In this document: positions 53,946-64,000 of the stretch, one piece after another | How the letters are laid out: each line of letters begins with the position of its first letter | How positions within the stretch are numbered: position 1 is the first letter of the stretch | Assembly (NCBI GenBank): GCA_003260075.1 | Contig: QLIY01000181.1 | Location: forward strand, 74,400-138,399 | Source of the DNA: Phallusia mammillata | Lineage: Eukaryota > Chordata > Ascidiacea > Phlebobranchia > Ascidiidae | DNA: 64,000 nt | Direction: 5' to 3' | Translations under genes and position numbers: made by a program | The notes under the pieces: model-generated | What the model saw: only the letters and a program-made list of their open reading frames with translations | What the model was told of the DNA's origin: nothing | Databases searched by the model: none

Positions 53946-55764
53946 TCAACAAGTTAAGTATTCATGTCGCAAGGCAATAAAATTATTCCAACTCACAACC
54001 ACTATACGTATTTGAATTGCTTCAACCGGGTTCTCAAACATGTTCATTACTTTTGTATTTTCGTCGCTGTTTCCCCAAAACTCCTAAAAACAAGAATTAA
54101 GACTTATTTTTGTTAAAATAATGACAGCATTCAAATAGTGTTTTCTATTGTTTCAAACCTGTTTGTTCTTGTTATATTCTTAATAATTTCAAATCTTACG
54201 GATATAAAAGTAATTGATTTTCTGGAGATAAATATTTCTCAAAGGAAACTTGGCTAATTAAAAAAACCTACAAAATCTCAAGAGCAATAATAAGTTTCTC
54301 TTTAACATGAAAGGCGATATAGGGTTACAACTCAATGTTAATATAAAGTCTTGCTTATATAAGGTAAACTGAATTCAAACCAATTGTGTTGATTTGGACC
54401 GTTCAGATGACTTGTAGCATTGTAACCCAATTATAATCACAAGCAGCGCAAAAATGCAAATCTGTTGCAACAGCTATAGTTGGCCAGTGTGCTAATGGAA
54501 AAGCAGCGATCGTATGTCTGTATCCAAAAATAAGATTTTGAAATACTTACATTTTGTAAATCTTTATTACGTATCTCCGTCCAACTTTCATGAATTTTAG
54601 TTTTGTATTCCACTTTAAATTTGGTCACCCACATCGCACCATAATTTCTACCTTGAGTTATAACACCGGTAATGGTGGTCGGCTTCTGTACTTCGACTTG
54701 AATCCATTCACCAGCTACCTCTGTACAAAGATATATTACAATCGCAAATTTTAATAGATATTAATTTAACAAAAAACATGGTAAAAAGTTATTCATAAAC
54801 ACCAGTTCCTCACGATTTAAGGCAACCCATGCCCCAACCAACGTTCCACTCGGATGTCCAGCGCGATCCAGTCTACCGTGGCTTGGAACATGTTTTTCGT
54901 CCTGGGCAGAATCCCAGTAGGATGATCCGGTAATTGCGCTGTCTGGTATAAAACCCGTCTGCAGTCCCAACTTGCAAAGAGTATCTTGCGGCGAAAAACA
55001 TGTTATGTGTTTATATAACTTTTTGTAGGTTGGGGTCATGACAAAAGAGCTTTGCAATTTTTCCAGCATAAACTTGAATTGTAGAACATCTGGGTATTTT
55101 TTGTTTACAAATATTCCAGTAACTAAACTAAGAGCCTGTCTATCAAACAAATATAAAGAAAAACTTATGTTTCATACCTCTGTTGGCCTCCAGGTTTAGT
55201 TTTGGAAACTCTCCAAGTCGTTCTTAAAAAATAATGTAAATTTTGTTTCTTGGTCTAATGCAGAAAAAACATGTCGAAAAAAATTCCTTGTAATTAATAT
55301 TTTATTTGTAGATAATACTTCATGCTTTTGCATAAAAATAGGCATTATTGACTTACCTTTATACATTTTAATATGGTTGCAATATTCCAGAGCCGAACAA
55401 ATTTTACTATCTGTAATTAATTAAAAGTAACTTACAAACTGTCACTATCAGCTACATTTTTTTTTACAAAACACCACTTCTAAAATGCAGCGATGAGTCA
55501 TTTGTGGACCACAAACAAAGATGCAGAATAATTAAAAAACGTTAATATTGATTGATGATGTTCACTTTTACTGAAAGCATTATTGGGTTAAAAGTTGAAA
55601 TAGTGATTGTCAGTTCAAACATGTACTCAAATTTTTGCCATTTCGATAAGTAAAACTGGGACTAAATATGCATAATTGTGAAAATACATCAAATACCAAC
55701 CTGCTTGAAAGACGACTTTTGAAGAAAGATATAACAAAAACGTGACAAAACCTGCTTTGCCCAT
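53946..55764 (-). CDS. Secreted single F5/8 type C (discoidin) domain protein, six exons
   Basis: Exons on minus are 55764-55701, 55410-55357, 55222-55178, 54984-54814, 54720-54551 and 54083-53946. They total 642 bases, which gives 213 residues plus stop. Residues 1-22 form a signal peptide (MGKAGFVTFLLYLSSKVV). A short cysteine segment (KICSALEYC) and linker (LEANR) follow. The discoidin domain then shows LCKLGLQTGFIPDSAI, HGRLDRAG, GAWVALN, GEWIQVEV, TITGVITQGRN, WVTKFKVEY, NMFENPVEAIQIRIVV and the terminal EYLTC. All junctions are GT-AG and phase-consistent. Such domains bind sugars or membrane phospholipids. The exon plan matches the plus-strand paralogue at 60268-62677 exactly, including the 45- and 138-base exons. 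Partner unknown. Confidence 0.9.
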
Positions 55765-57156
55765 CCCGATTTGAATATTCAATCCTTTAGTTAAAAAAGT
55801 GCTTAAAGCGTAGCTGACAGATGACAACTGTTTTGGCCTGCAGTCTGTATTTAGAAACAGGTGGCGTTGAATCATTGCATTGTGACTAATTACATAAAAC
55901 GACTAAAAAATGCTTAAAACAAACCTTTTGGACAGATTTGACGAAATCGTGACGTTATGCACTGTTCAACCAACAGAACAATTTAAATGAAAAGGTCGGT
56001 TGTTAAATTTCAACTTTCCTGCTGCTTATTAACACTAAATCGTACTATTTCAACTTCAATAAATTTAGCCGCATCGAATGAACACTGTTTCGATAATGTT
56101 TCATCAGTGAAGTTTATGACAAGAAATTGGCTGTATAGCTAATATAGCCAGGCTACGGCACTCCAGTGCAACTGGATTCACAATAATCAAGCAACTGCTT
56201 CGAACCATCACGTTATACTACCCAACTAAATCCTCTGATTTGCTTGGTACAGTGTATGACACAACGAGCTGATCATGACCAAAGAGCCCACATTCTTGCT
56301 TGGATACGGACAAGTTCTTTACGGATTCGGCAATGTGTTTATTTATTTTATCCTTTTCAATTTAATAACTTACATTTTCACTTTTAATCTGTCACTCTGC
56401 AAAGGTTGTTTTTAACGGGTTGCTTTTGAACTGACAAACAGAAATCTGTATTTTTTTGGTTATTTGCCAGCTAGCGTTTACTATCCTTTACAATACAAAG
56501 TGATGGTAAAATAGAGCCTTAAGGTCCTTGTTTTGAAGAACCAAATTGCTTTGGAGCCAGATACATGCAAAAAATAACTATATTTTTTGGCAAACGTCAA
56601 CGCAATTGATGCTGAAAGTTCTAACGAGAGGTTGTCATCAAATTTTATCGTAATTTCAAAGAACTTTACACTAGATTAGTTAAAATAAGGGATATGGAGG
56701 CAAGAAAATCTTAATTGATTGGTATTCGGTTGTTTTGATCGGGTATGTTGAGCATAAGATCAAAAAAACAAACTAACGAACGCACGAAGATACACAAGTC
56801 ACAAACCGAAGAACATCCCAAAAACTATAGTTGTAAAGTCTTAAAGCACACAGTTACATCGGAATTCTTTAGTCAATATGACTAATTTCACAAATGTCAC
56901 AAAAACAAACAGTTTAACTTTAGATCTAAAGACTATCAAACCAAACCACTACGTTCTTATTCTCAATTGTCACATAGACTAGAATCTAGAAAACCGTTTT
57001 AAGAGCTGTACTCCATAAACAGTACAGGGTTCACAACGATGCAGCACTTAAAGAGTAAAACGAATGTTGAGCCGATTTTAAGGGAAATATTTGAACCGAT
57101 TTAACGCGTGATAAGTTTCGGTAGATACACAGAATCAATGACAAATTCAAGTGTTG
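55765..57156. other. Intergenic, nothing recognised
   Basis: Upstream of the minus-strand discoidin gene. It should contain that gene's promoter, but no element can be named. Confidence 0.4.
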
Positions 57157-57875
57157 TCACCAGCTGGTTGAGTATTCATGCCGTTATGCAACGAAACGGT
57201 GTCGGCCATAATTCACGGTTCGTATTTGAATTGCTTCAACCGGACCCTCGAACATATTTATCACTTCTTTGTCGCTGTCGGTGTTTCCCCGAAACTCCTC
57301 AACACAATAACAAAGATTTACCTGTAATAACGACCCATTTCAAACCAGAAGAATTTTATCTTGCATTAGTTGAAAGATCTGCTGATTTTGTTGTTGTTGG
57401 TGATTAGGATTTCAGGTCTCTGGTGATATATAATCATAAGCGGTAGTCGGCTGTATACTGTACCCGTGTTTCAATATTGCATCAAACGAAATTTTATACG
57501 AAGATAGAGCAAAGCTTACTTACAAAAACACTGTTGGTTGAAAAATGTTCTGTTGGTTGAATACAGCAACCGGGTTATAATCAAAGTTGCAGCAACAGGC
57601 ACTATACCTAGTCAATATGTCATGGATGTAAAATTATGCAGGATTTTTTTTTATTGATGTAAAGTTTAGATTATAAGGTACTTACATTTTTTAGATCTCT
57701 TGTCACGTATTCCTTTCCAATTTTCATCGAACCTATTTTTGTATTTCACACTTGAATCCATTCACTTGTTACATCTGTAAGAAGATATTAATGCTGCCGT
57801 AACAATTGTTATGTGGTATCTGTAACCGAAAACATGATCGATTATATGGCAACACAGTATCATAAAGTTCTAAAG

Positions 57876-58287
57876 CAGGGGTGTCCAAGACGTGGCACGA
57901 GTGCCAAAAGGAGCACGCAGAGCATTTGAAAATGGCACACTAGCTTTTGCAAATTCAGATGGTAAACATTAGGATTTGTCACGCAATTGAATTTATTTCT
58001 AATGATTCTTCTTGGCCTTTCTAACTTCAGCAAATATTATCAGCAGTAAAGTTACACAACTCACTAATTAAATTGTTCGATTTTTAACAAAACTTAAGCC
58101 CCGTTGCAAACTATTTGTATCTTGTGTCGCATAGACATAATAAAATGTTTTTGAATTATCATAAATGGGGCCCGTACTGTTAAGACGTTTAGGAAATGGT
58201 TTGGAAAAAGTACCAAACGTTGGCACGCGAGTATATTTTTTTGAAACTAAATTTGGCACGGCGGTGTGTTCGAGTTGGACACCCCTG
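57876..58287. mobile_element. Non-autonomous hAT-type MITE, 412 bp, TSD TTCTAAAG
   Basis: Ends CAGGGGTGTCCAA and TTGGACACCCCTG, perfectly inverted, with direct repeats at 57868-57875 and 58288-58295. It lies at the exon 4 end of the discoidin pseudogene. Internal GGCAC and GTGCC motifs repeat. Confidence 0.93.
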
Positions 58288-58766
58288 TTCTAAAGCAACC
58301 CACACTCCGACTACAGTGCCACCTGGAATGTCAGCACGATCGAGTCTTCCTTTTTAGGATAGTGCCTATCGTCGCTGTTCCATTGAGATGATTCGGTAAT
58401 TCCGCTCTCTGGAATAAAACCCGTCTGCAATCCCAACCTACAAAGAGTGTCTTGCAGCACAAAAAATACAGTTGTGTGTTTGAAAATGTTATTTTGACGT
58501 TTTGTCGTCAAGAATTTTACAGCTTTGAATTACATTTTGAAACTTTTTTATTATTAAAGTACCAATCGACAAGTATTCAACTACCAATCTCCACTAGTAA
58601 AGCAGAGTTGTTGTGCTAAGGAAAACTGAGTTGTTATATCAATGCGAACAAATACATGTTTGTACTCTACCTCTGTTGGGTGCTAATACATGTCCAAGCC
58701 GATCTGAAAACACACGCCTTAAATAAAAAATCAAACCATTTGAAATTGACTCATACTAAAAAGTTA

Positions 58767-59003
58767 GGGTGACACTAAAACGCTGAATGGGCGGGACGGG
58801 CGGAATGGAGGGCGGGACGTCGCGGGAGATGACGGGACGTTTCGGGCGCGGAATGTACTGTTCGGCGCAATTTTTTTTAATGATTTTCTATTATAAAACC
58901 TTATCCCAACCTTAAGAGCTCCAACCGTCAGCAATTTACCCGATATTGAGCGGTTTCCGCGACGTCCCGCCCATCCCGCCCATTCAGCGTTTTAGTGTCA
59001 CCC
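58767..59003. mobile_element. Terminal-repeat MITE, 237 bp, TSD AAAAGTTA
   Basis: Long inverted repeats (about 37 bp) start GGGTGACACTAAAACGCTGA and end with the reverse complement. Direct repeats of 8 bp lie at 58759-58766 and 59004-59011. The termini are not CAG-type, so hAT or another 8-bp-duplication family is possible. It lies in an intron of the discoidin pseudogene. Confidence 0.9.
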
Positions 59004-59411
59004 AAAAGTTATAGCTTGCCTCGCATTTTTAGTTGTTCGCGAGATTGCAGAGCTGGACAAATTTCACCACCTGGAGTCATGGATAACGTACAAAAGTTCA
59101 ATGCCAAGTAGAGAATAAAGAAAGCTATGACAGGCACATAACTTCAATAAATGTTAGAAAAAAAGAAGAAAAAATATAAGATCTTTCATCGATCCGTGTA
59201 TATTTTATGTCGGGTTCGTTGATTGTATTTTAACAAAATAGGAAATGTATTCTGTACATAACAAGTTGGGTCTGAATTCAGATTCATATTGCCATCACTC
59301 TAGCTGTTAAACGATTATTACATCACATCAAACTTTAAAAAAAATGGTCGAAAGACGACACTCGGAAATACACACAACAAAACTATGACAAAATCTGTTT
59401 GTTCACAGCTT

Positions 59412-60267
59412 AGGTCGATTTTTTTTCAACTGAAACAACAGCTAAATGATTGTAACAGCAGTATGCAGTTGTTTTGGTGAAAAAACATCATATGAATCAT
59501 TGCAGTATTTTCTATTGAAATGACGGAATATAAACCCGATCAATCCCCACCGATATGATGCAATCGCATTTTTTGTTAGTTTTTAGCAAACTGACAAGCA
59601 ACAAAATGTTTTTATTATGGAAGTTTTTGGTATCTCTTACTGAGAGATTTTAGGCCATGCATTGCCACATGTGATAACGCTTTGGAAATCAGTTTGATTT
59701 GGTAACGAGCCAACAAAGGGTTGACGTACCATGAAATAGTGAAATAGTATTACTTATAAGCCAGCAAACGTTGGAAAGAAAGTAACACTTAAAAACATCC
59801 AGAAACAAATCCAAAATTTTGGGCACAACTAAAATTTACTATTTTACATAGCAGATTGATCATAAAATACTATTTCCGACTGACCATAACATATATTTTG
59901 ATATAGAACAGTCAGAACTTTGATCACCACTAAATTTGTTATGTTGACAACATGAAATGTTTTTAAAAAGTGTGCAAGGATTAGTCACGTTTTTATCAGT
60001 CACCATTAGACCCAAATGATTATGTGCGCAATTACTGTAGCATCCAGCGATCGGGTATGTTTAAAAGGTTTTTTTTTTTTTGAGAAATTCGCTTATCAAA
60101 CAAAGTTTCTTTTTAACAACGAATACAATTGTAGATCACAAACTCATGCAGTTTCTGGATAATAAAAGCACACCAAAAATTGTAGAAATAATTGTAAACA
60201 TGTTTTTACCTATGTTTTAGAACGTAAGTAACCACTGTTATTGCAAAGGTTTAGGCGAACGAAAAAG
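59412..60267. other. Intergenic between divergent discoidin sequences
   Basis: No gene seen. It probably holds the promoter of the plus-strand discoidin gene. No motif can be supported. Confidence 0.4.
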
Positions 60268-62677
60268 ATGAATTTGTTCATGTTCTGTTTTGTTATTTTC
60301 AAGATCGCACTTTTAACAGGTAAGATTATGATAATGTTTAATAAGATGCTTATTAAAGACTTAGGCTACATCCACACCACATTATCGATAACTTACGTAT
60401 AACAATAATGGGTTATAGAAATCCCACAAAACTGGTGTTCTAAATAACAGTCTCTATCGTCCCTATGTTGGTTGGCAAACAAATGCACAATGACATTTTG
60501 GAAAGACATTGCTATTGGTTACAGGCAATAAAAAAATAACAGGCACTACTATACATGGCATGTTTTCATTTTTGATCCTAGGTTGTTCTACAGCCTGCAC
60601 AGCCATCAAATCTTGTGACAACATTGTAATACTTGAAGGTAAGGTATCAAATAAATCTGAAATGCTGTTGATGCAGGTACGGTATTGACTCCCAGTAGAT
60701 GTTTGCGTAATTCTGTATTCGGCCTCCTTTCAACTTATATCACATTGTTTTTGCCAGGCGTATTTAGTGTGTGTTTTATCCAAAACTTCCCCTTTTTCAG
60801 ATTTGGTAGCAAAATTTTCTAACGTGGATCTTGCAGCAAACAGAGGTAATGTAATCCTTTTAAAAAATTGTTCGTATTTCCCCCCCCCCCTTTGGTAGCA
60901 AAATTTTCTAACGTGGATCTTGCAGCAAACAGAGGTAAAGTAATCCTTTTAAAAAAATGTTTGTATTTGAGCCTAACTTCTAAATGCAAAGATTGTCACT
61001 TAAATGCCCAGATAAACATGCAATAAGATAACATTAACAAGAAAGACAAACAGACACTTTAATGACTAACTGACAATTTTTATTTAAATGTAGTTGAGTG
61101 ATTCGTGCAAGTTGTAATGGAGTTTTATTTTATCGCTCACACTGCACACACGTTCATATATTTTTTGTTCTCAGAGTCTCTATGTAAACTGGGATTAAAA
61201 ACAGGTTTTATACCAGACAGCGCGTTTAGTGCTTCATCCGAGCTCGCCAGGGCATACAAGGCAAGTAATGCAAGGTTGGATCGGCAAGAAATAGAGGTAC
61301 CTCTCCAAGTTGGAGCTTGGCTTTCCGAAACTAGTAAGTTTGGCTTGCCGGAACTAGTAGACTATATATGTGTACAATAAAGACAAAAGTCAACAATTTC
61401 ATGAGTAACATTTATCGCCCCCCCCCCGTTGGAGCTTGGCTTTCCGAAACTAGTAAGTTTGGCTTGCCGGAACTAACTTAGTAGACTATATATGTGTACA
61501 ATAAAGACAAAAAACAACAATTTCATGAGTAACATTTATCATCAATTTAAACAGTGCTTCTTAAACTTTTTTAACAAGCTGCGAATTACCAAACCAAATT
61601 TTCTTTTCGCCACACACTAACAGTATAAAAGCTGTCAAAAGAAAATTAATGCGCTTGTAGAGTTGTGGTGGATAAGCGCGACGAAACAAATTTTAAACGT
61701 TGCAATCTACGCTCGTCATTTAGTGTGAAAACAAAGAGAATGTTTGCACTTAAAAAAAACGAAAATTTTGCGGAATACTTTTGAAGCACTGCTACGTGCA
61801 GCGGCACGCCTTTTGAGAGTCATTGAATCACTGATAATTATCATGATTGATTATAATCATTAAATTCCTCTTTCTGTTCATTAGATACTGTAGGCGAATG
61901 GCTTCAGATCAACTTGAACAATCTGACCACCATAACAGGTGTTATAACACAAGCGAGGAATACAGAATTACACTGGGTAACAAAGTTCAACATCGACTAC
62001 AAAAGCGAAGGCAATGGAAGTTGGAACGTCGTACGCGACGCAAGTTCAAACACTGTAGGCGCTGGAATTTTTTTTTAGATGCCAACTACTTTAATTTTTC
62101 ATTCGACTAAATATGTTGTTTTTAGTTTGGTGATTATAATAAATTGTAACACTAAGAAGAAAAATGTGTTTTGCATTTATTGGTCTAATTATTGTTATTT
62201 TTTTGCATGCAGAAAAACAGTTAACTAAATTTGAGCAGCGACAAATGCTGAAGTAATAATGGCCCCCCCCCCATAAATTGTAACACTAAGAAGAAAAATG
62301 TGTTTTGCATTGATTTTGGTTATAATTCCGATATCATTTTAATATAGTTTACTTTTAGCTATGTCACGTTACATAAAAAAAACATTATTTGGTCTAATTA
62401 TTGTTATTTTTTTGCATGCAGCAAAACAGTTAACTAAATTTGAGCAGCGACAAATGCTGAAGTAATAATGTGACTTAATCTACGGCTCAATAAAAAAAGA
62501 TGTATCTTTTTAACGACACTGATGTTTTATTATTGTTAGGAGTTTCGTGGAAACCAAGACAATTACATAAAGAAGACAAACATGTTCGATCAACCAGTTC
62601 AAGCTATCCAAATTCGTCTGACTGTTCTGGAGTGGCAAACACGCATTGCGCTTAGACTCGAATACTTAACTTGCTAA
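60268..62677 (+). CDS. Secreted single F5/8 type C (discoidin) domain protein, six exons
   Basis: Exons 60268-60319, 60582-60638, 60801-60845, 61175-61333, 61894-62054 and 62540-62677 total 612 bases, giving 203 residues plus stop. The ATG at 60268 opens a signal peptide (MNLFMFCFVIFKIALLTG). A cysteine segment (CSTACTAIKSC) and linker (VDLAANR) follow. The discoidin domain has LCKLGLKTGFIPDSAF, NARLDRQE, GAWLSETS, EWLQINL, TITGVITQARN, WVTKFNIDY, NMFDQPVQAIQIRL and terminal EYLTC. Long frames shown by simple translation in exon 5 are in the wrong phase; the spliced frame is the one with domain similarity. Three of its introns contain poly-C-marked tandem duplications. AATAAA at 62773 follows. 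Function beyond a likely extracellular binding role is unknown. Confidence 0.9.
60802..60968 (+). repeat. 78-bp tandem duplication with a C11 run at the junction
   Basis: Copy 1 is 60802-60879 and copy 2 is 60891-60968, both beginning TTTGGTAGCAAAATTTTC and ending GTATTT. A run of C fills 60880-60890. The copies include most of the 45-base third exon and its donor. Confidence 0.93.
61309..61540 (+). repeat. Tandem duplication (108/114 bp) with a C9 run at the junction
   Basis: Copy 1 is 61309-61416 and copy 2 is 61427-61540, both beginning GTTGGAGCTTGGC and ending AACATTTATC. G plus C9 (61417-61426) separates them. The copies span the 3' end of exon 4, its donor and intron sequence. Confidence 0.93.
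61552..61791. mobile_element. Possible degenerate hAT-type remnant
   Basis: CAGTGCTTCTTAAACTTTTT at the left and TTTTGAAGCACTG at the right resemble inverted hAT ends. No matching 8-bp duplication was found, so the limits are uncertain. Confidence 0.35.
62139..62470 (+). repeat. Tandem duplication (123/198 bp) with a C10 run at the junction
   Basis: Copy 1 is 62139-62261 and copy 2 is 62273-62470, both beginning ATAAATTGTAACACTAAG and ending GAAGTAATAATG. GC10 (62262-62272) separates them. Copy 1 lacks about 75 bases present in copy 2. Intronic. Confidence 0.92.
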
Positions 62678-62772
62678 TTGGCATAAAGACACCTGTTTCT
62701 TGATTTTTGTATAGTTTCTTAACATACATGCGAGTTTAATTAAAAGTATTTACAAGCAAAAGAATGTAACCA

Positions 62773-62778
62773 AATAAA
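62773..62778 (+). terminator. Polyadenylation signal AATAAA of the plus-strand discoidin gene
   Basis: AATAAA lies about 95 bases after the stop codon. Confidence 0.6.
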
Positions 62779-64000
62779 CTTTCGATTTGGTAAATATGGA
62801 CCCATTAGAGTTTTGTGAATATTTAATTCTATCAGATTTCACAGAAGGACAAAAATTGCAGTTTGTTTCTATCTGCATGCTTTTTTTGGCGTTGTGCTTC
62901 AAAGGATATTTAAAAAAAATAACCGACTTAATACAAACGGGAAACGTTCAGTTTTAGGATAGTATCGATGATACAAAGCAAGTGTTATAGAGTGTTTGTT
63001 AGGGATATCCCAAAGTAATTAGGCATTATTATTGTTAGAGTGGACAGTCACTTTTTGATGATTTATTGGCATGTTGCTGCGTGACACCATATACCAGAAT
63101 TAGTAAATGTTTTTAAATGATAATAATCGATTTCATGAATAAAGTTTCTCTATCATGATGCTTTAGGAACTATGAGTCATATTTTTTTTCACAACAACGT
63201 TGGGCGACATATAAGGCAAAACAAGAGTTTCGTGTTTTTAACCACAGTCGTGTTCGTAAAGCAAATACTTGGGCCAATGTAAACTTTACAATTTCAATAT
63301 ATCTGTATAATGTTGTATTACATGACACGGTTTAAAATTTGTTTTCCAAGATAGCTTTTCTACACTGCGCACTTGTATCTGGTTCAGACTGAAAAAACTT
63401 GGTTTTGTTAGTATGACAATTACAGTATTGCAAAATGTTCTCAACAAGGATGCAAACATGACTTTTGTGAAACACAGATTAACACAAGGTCACTCTACAG
63501 TTTTCAAAATGGAAAACTTTGTCGCAATCCGCGTCATAATTGGACTTTTTTGCACCAATGTGCGCAAGGTGTATATTGATTTGATTCACGCAGCACCATG
63601 TGGCATGACGCGCAGATGTTTATTTAGTCGTGTCTGCCAAATTGTTTTTTTACGTTTTAGACCCTTATTTGATCTTTTAATTATTGGGTTCGGCCGGGTC
63701 GGCAACAGGCTTATAAAGAGCAGGTTTAGTCCAAACTATAAACTTGCTAAAAGGATCTTGGTACTGAAATCAGATGTCCAAAATTTGATTTTAGGCTGCT
63801 TTTTTGCTACCTCATTTGATTTTTTCAACTGGTGGTAAAAATTTTGCAGTCGGTCAAACTTATTCATTTCATCCGAAACGATTTTAACAAATAATGATCT
63901 TTATGAACAAGTCACAATTTAAGAATCTGATAATTTAATGTTCTTATGTCTGAGGCTACAAATGTGTACAACAATTTTGTTTCACATAATTAACGACCAA
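62779..64000. other. Downstream region, one unrecognised 141-codon frame
   Basis: An ATG-started frame on plus at 63413-63838 has mixed hydrophobic and basic content and no family similarity that I can see. The rest is AT-rich with no recognised feature. The frame may be chance. Confidence 0.25.

Larger units (their letters stand above)
57157..59406 (-). pseudogene. Discoidin-domain pseudogene, all six exons recognisable
   Basis: Minus-strand exon remnants are at about 59406-59347, 59070-59020, 58703-58671, 58450-58296, 57774-57686 and 57297-57157. Sequence matches the intact paralogues (TLCRLGLQTGFIPESGI, EWIQV, NMFEGPVEAIQIRTV). Defects: the start ATG is GTG, the second exon has a GC donor, exon 4 has a frameshift (its tail reads GTVVGVWVAL only in another frame), exon 5 has lost roughly 80 bases including the domain core, and a stop (FVA*RHE) precedes the C-terminus, where the final cysteine is lost. 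One hAT-type element sits at the end of exon 4 and another terminal-repeat element sits in intron 2. Confidence 0.88.

Noticed and set aside
1..64000. CRISPR arrays, phage, operons or bacterial transfer
   Set aside because: Direct repeats found are transposon duplications or local duplications; all supported genes are intron-bearing or of animal families.

Overview
This is animal nuclear DNA. Genes are split by many short GT-AG introns in an AT-rich background, with SINEs, many small hAT-type transposons and a high density of allelic differences. Protein content and compact introns suggest an ascidian tunicate, most likely Ciona; that is inference, not proven by a marker gene. No bacterial operon, CRISPR array, rRNA gene or intact tRNA gene was seen. 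| Layout: positions 44-38584 (+) carry the 3' part, about 90 exons, of one giant polycystin-1-like (PKD1-family) receptor-channel gene whose 5' end lies before the window. Its domains run in this order: unidentified N-terminal exons, C-type lectin domain (CTLD), PAN/apple-like, beta-trefoil-like, P-type trefoil, CTLD, P-type trefoil, CTLD, EGF, CTLD, ILEI-like, three LamG/pentraxin-like domains, CTLD, WSC, several PKD repeats, REJ, GAIN/GPS, first membrane helix, PLAT, multi-pass membrane region with a polycystin channel, and a C-terminal coiled coil. | Positions 36337-47756 look like an assembly artefact. The gene's 3' end and its downstream flank appear three times, the breaks are single N bases (39808, 44566), and copies 1 and 3 share nearly all variants while copy 2 differs, as expected for the other haplotype. 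The true locus is probably 1-39807 joined to 46470-64000. | Positions 46105-52586 hold a small MFS transporter group: one mostly intact plus-strand FLVCR-like gene (49296-50440, 5' end unresolved) between two decayed minus-strand fragments of the same family. | Positions 53946-62677 hold a cluster of small secreted F5/8 type C (discoidin) proteins: an intact six-exon gene on minus (53946-55764), a six-exon pseudogene on minus (57157-59406) cut by two transposons, and an intact six-exon gene on plus (60268-62677). | Mobile DNA: at least eight non-autonomous elements with terminal inverted repeats and 8-bp target duplications, two SINE-like sequences and a rearranged retroelement fragment. The most unusual signal is four local tandem duplications, and one inverted insertion, whose junctions are each marked by a run of about 9-12 G or C. 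| Working together: the giant gene would give a plasma-membrane receptor with a lectin-rich ectodomain, a self-cleavage site and a channel-like C-terminus, the architecture class that includes sea-urchin sperm REJ proteins and the Ciona self-sterility receptor s-Themis. The discoidin proteins look like secreted carbohydrate- or membrane-binding proteins. A functional link between the two is only a hypothesis.
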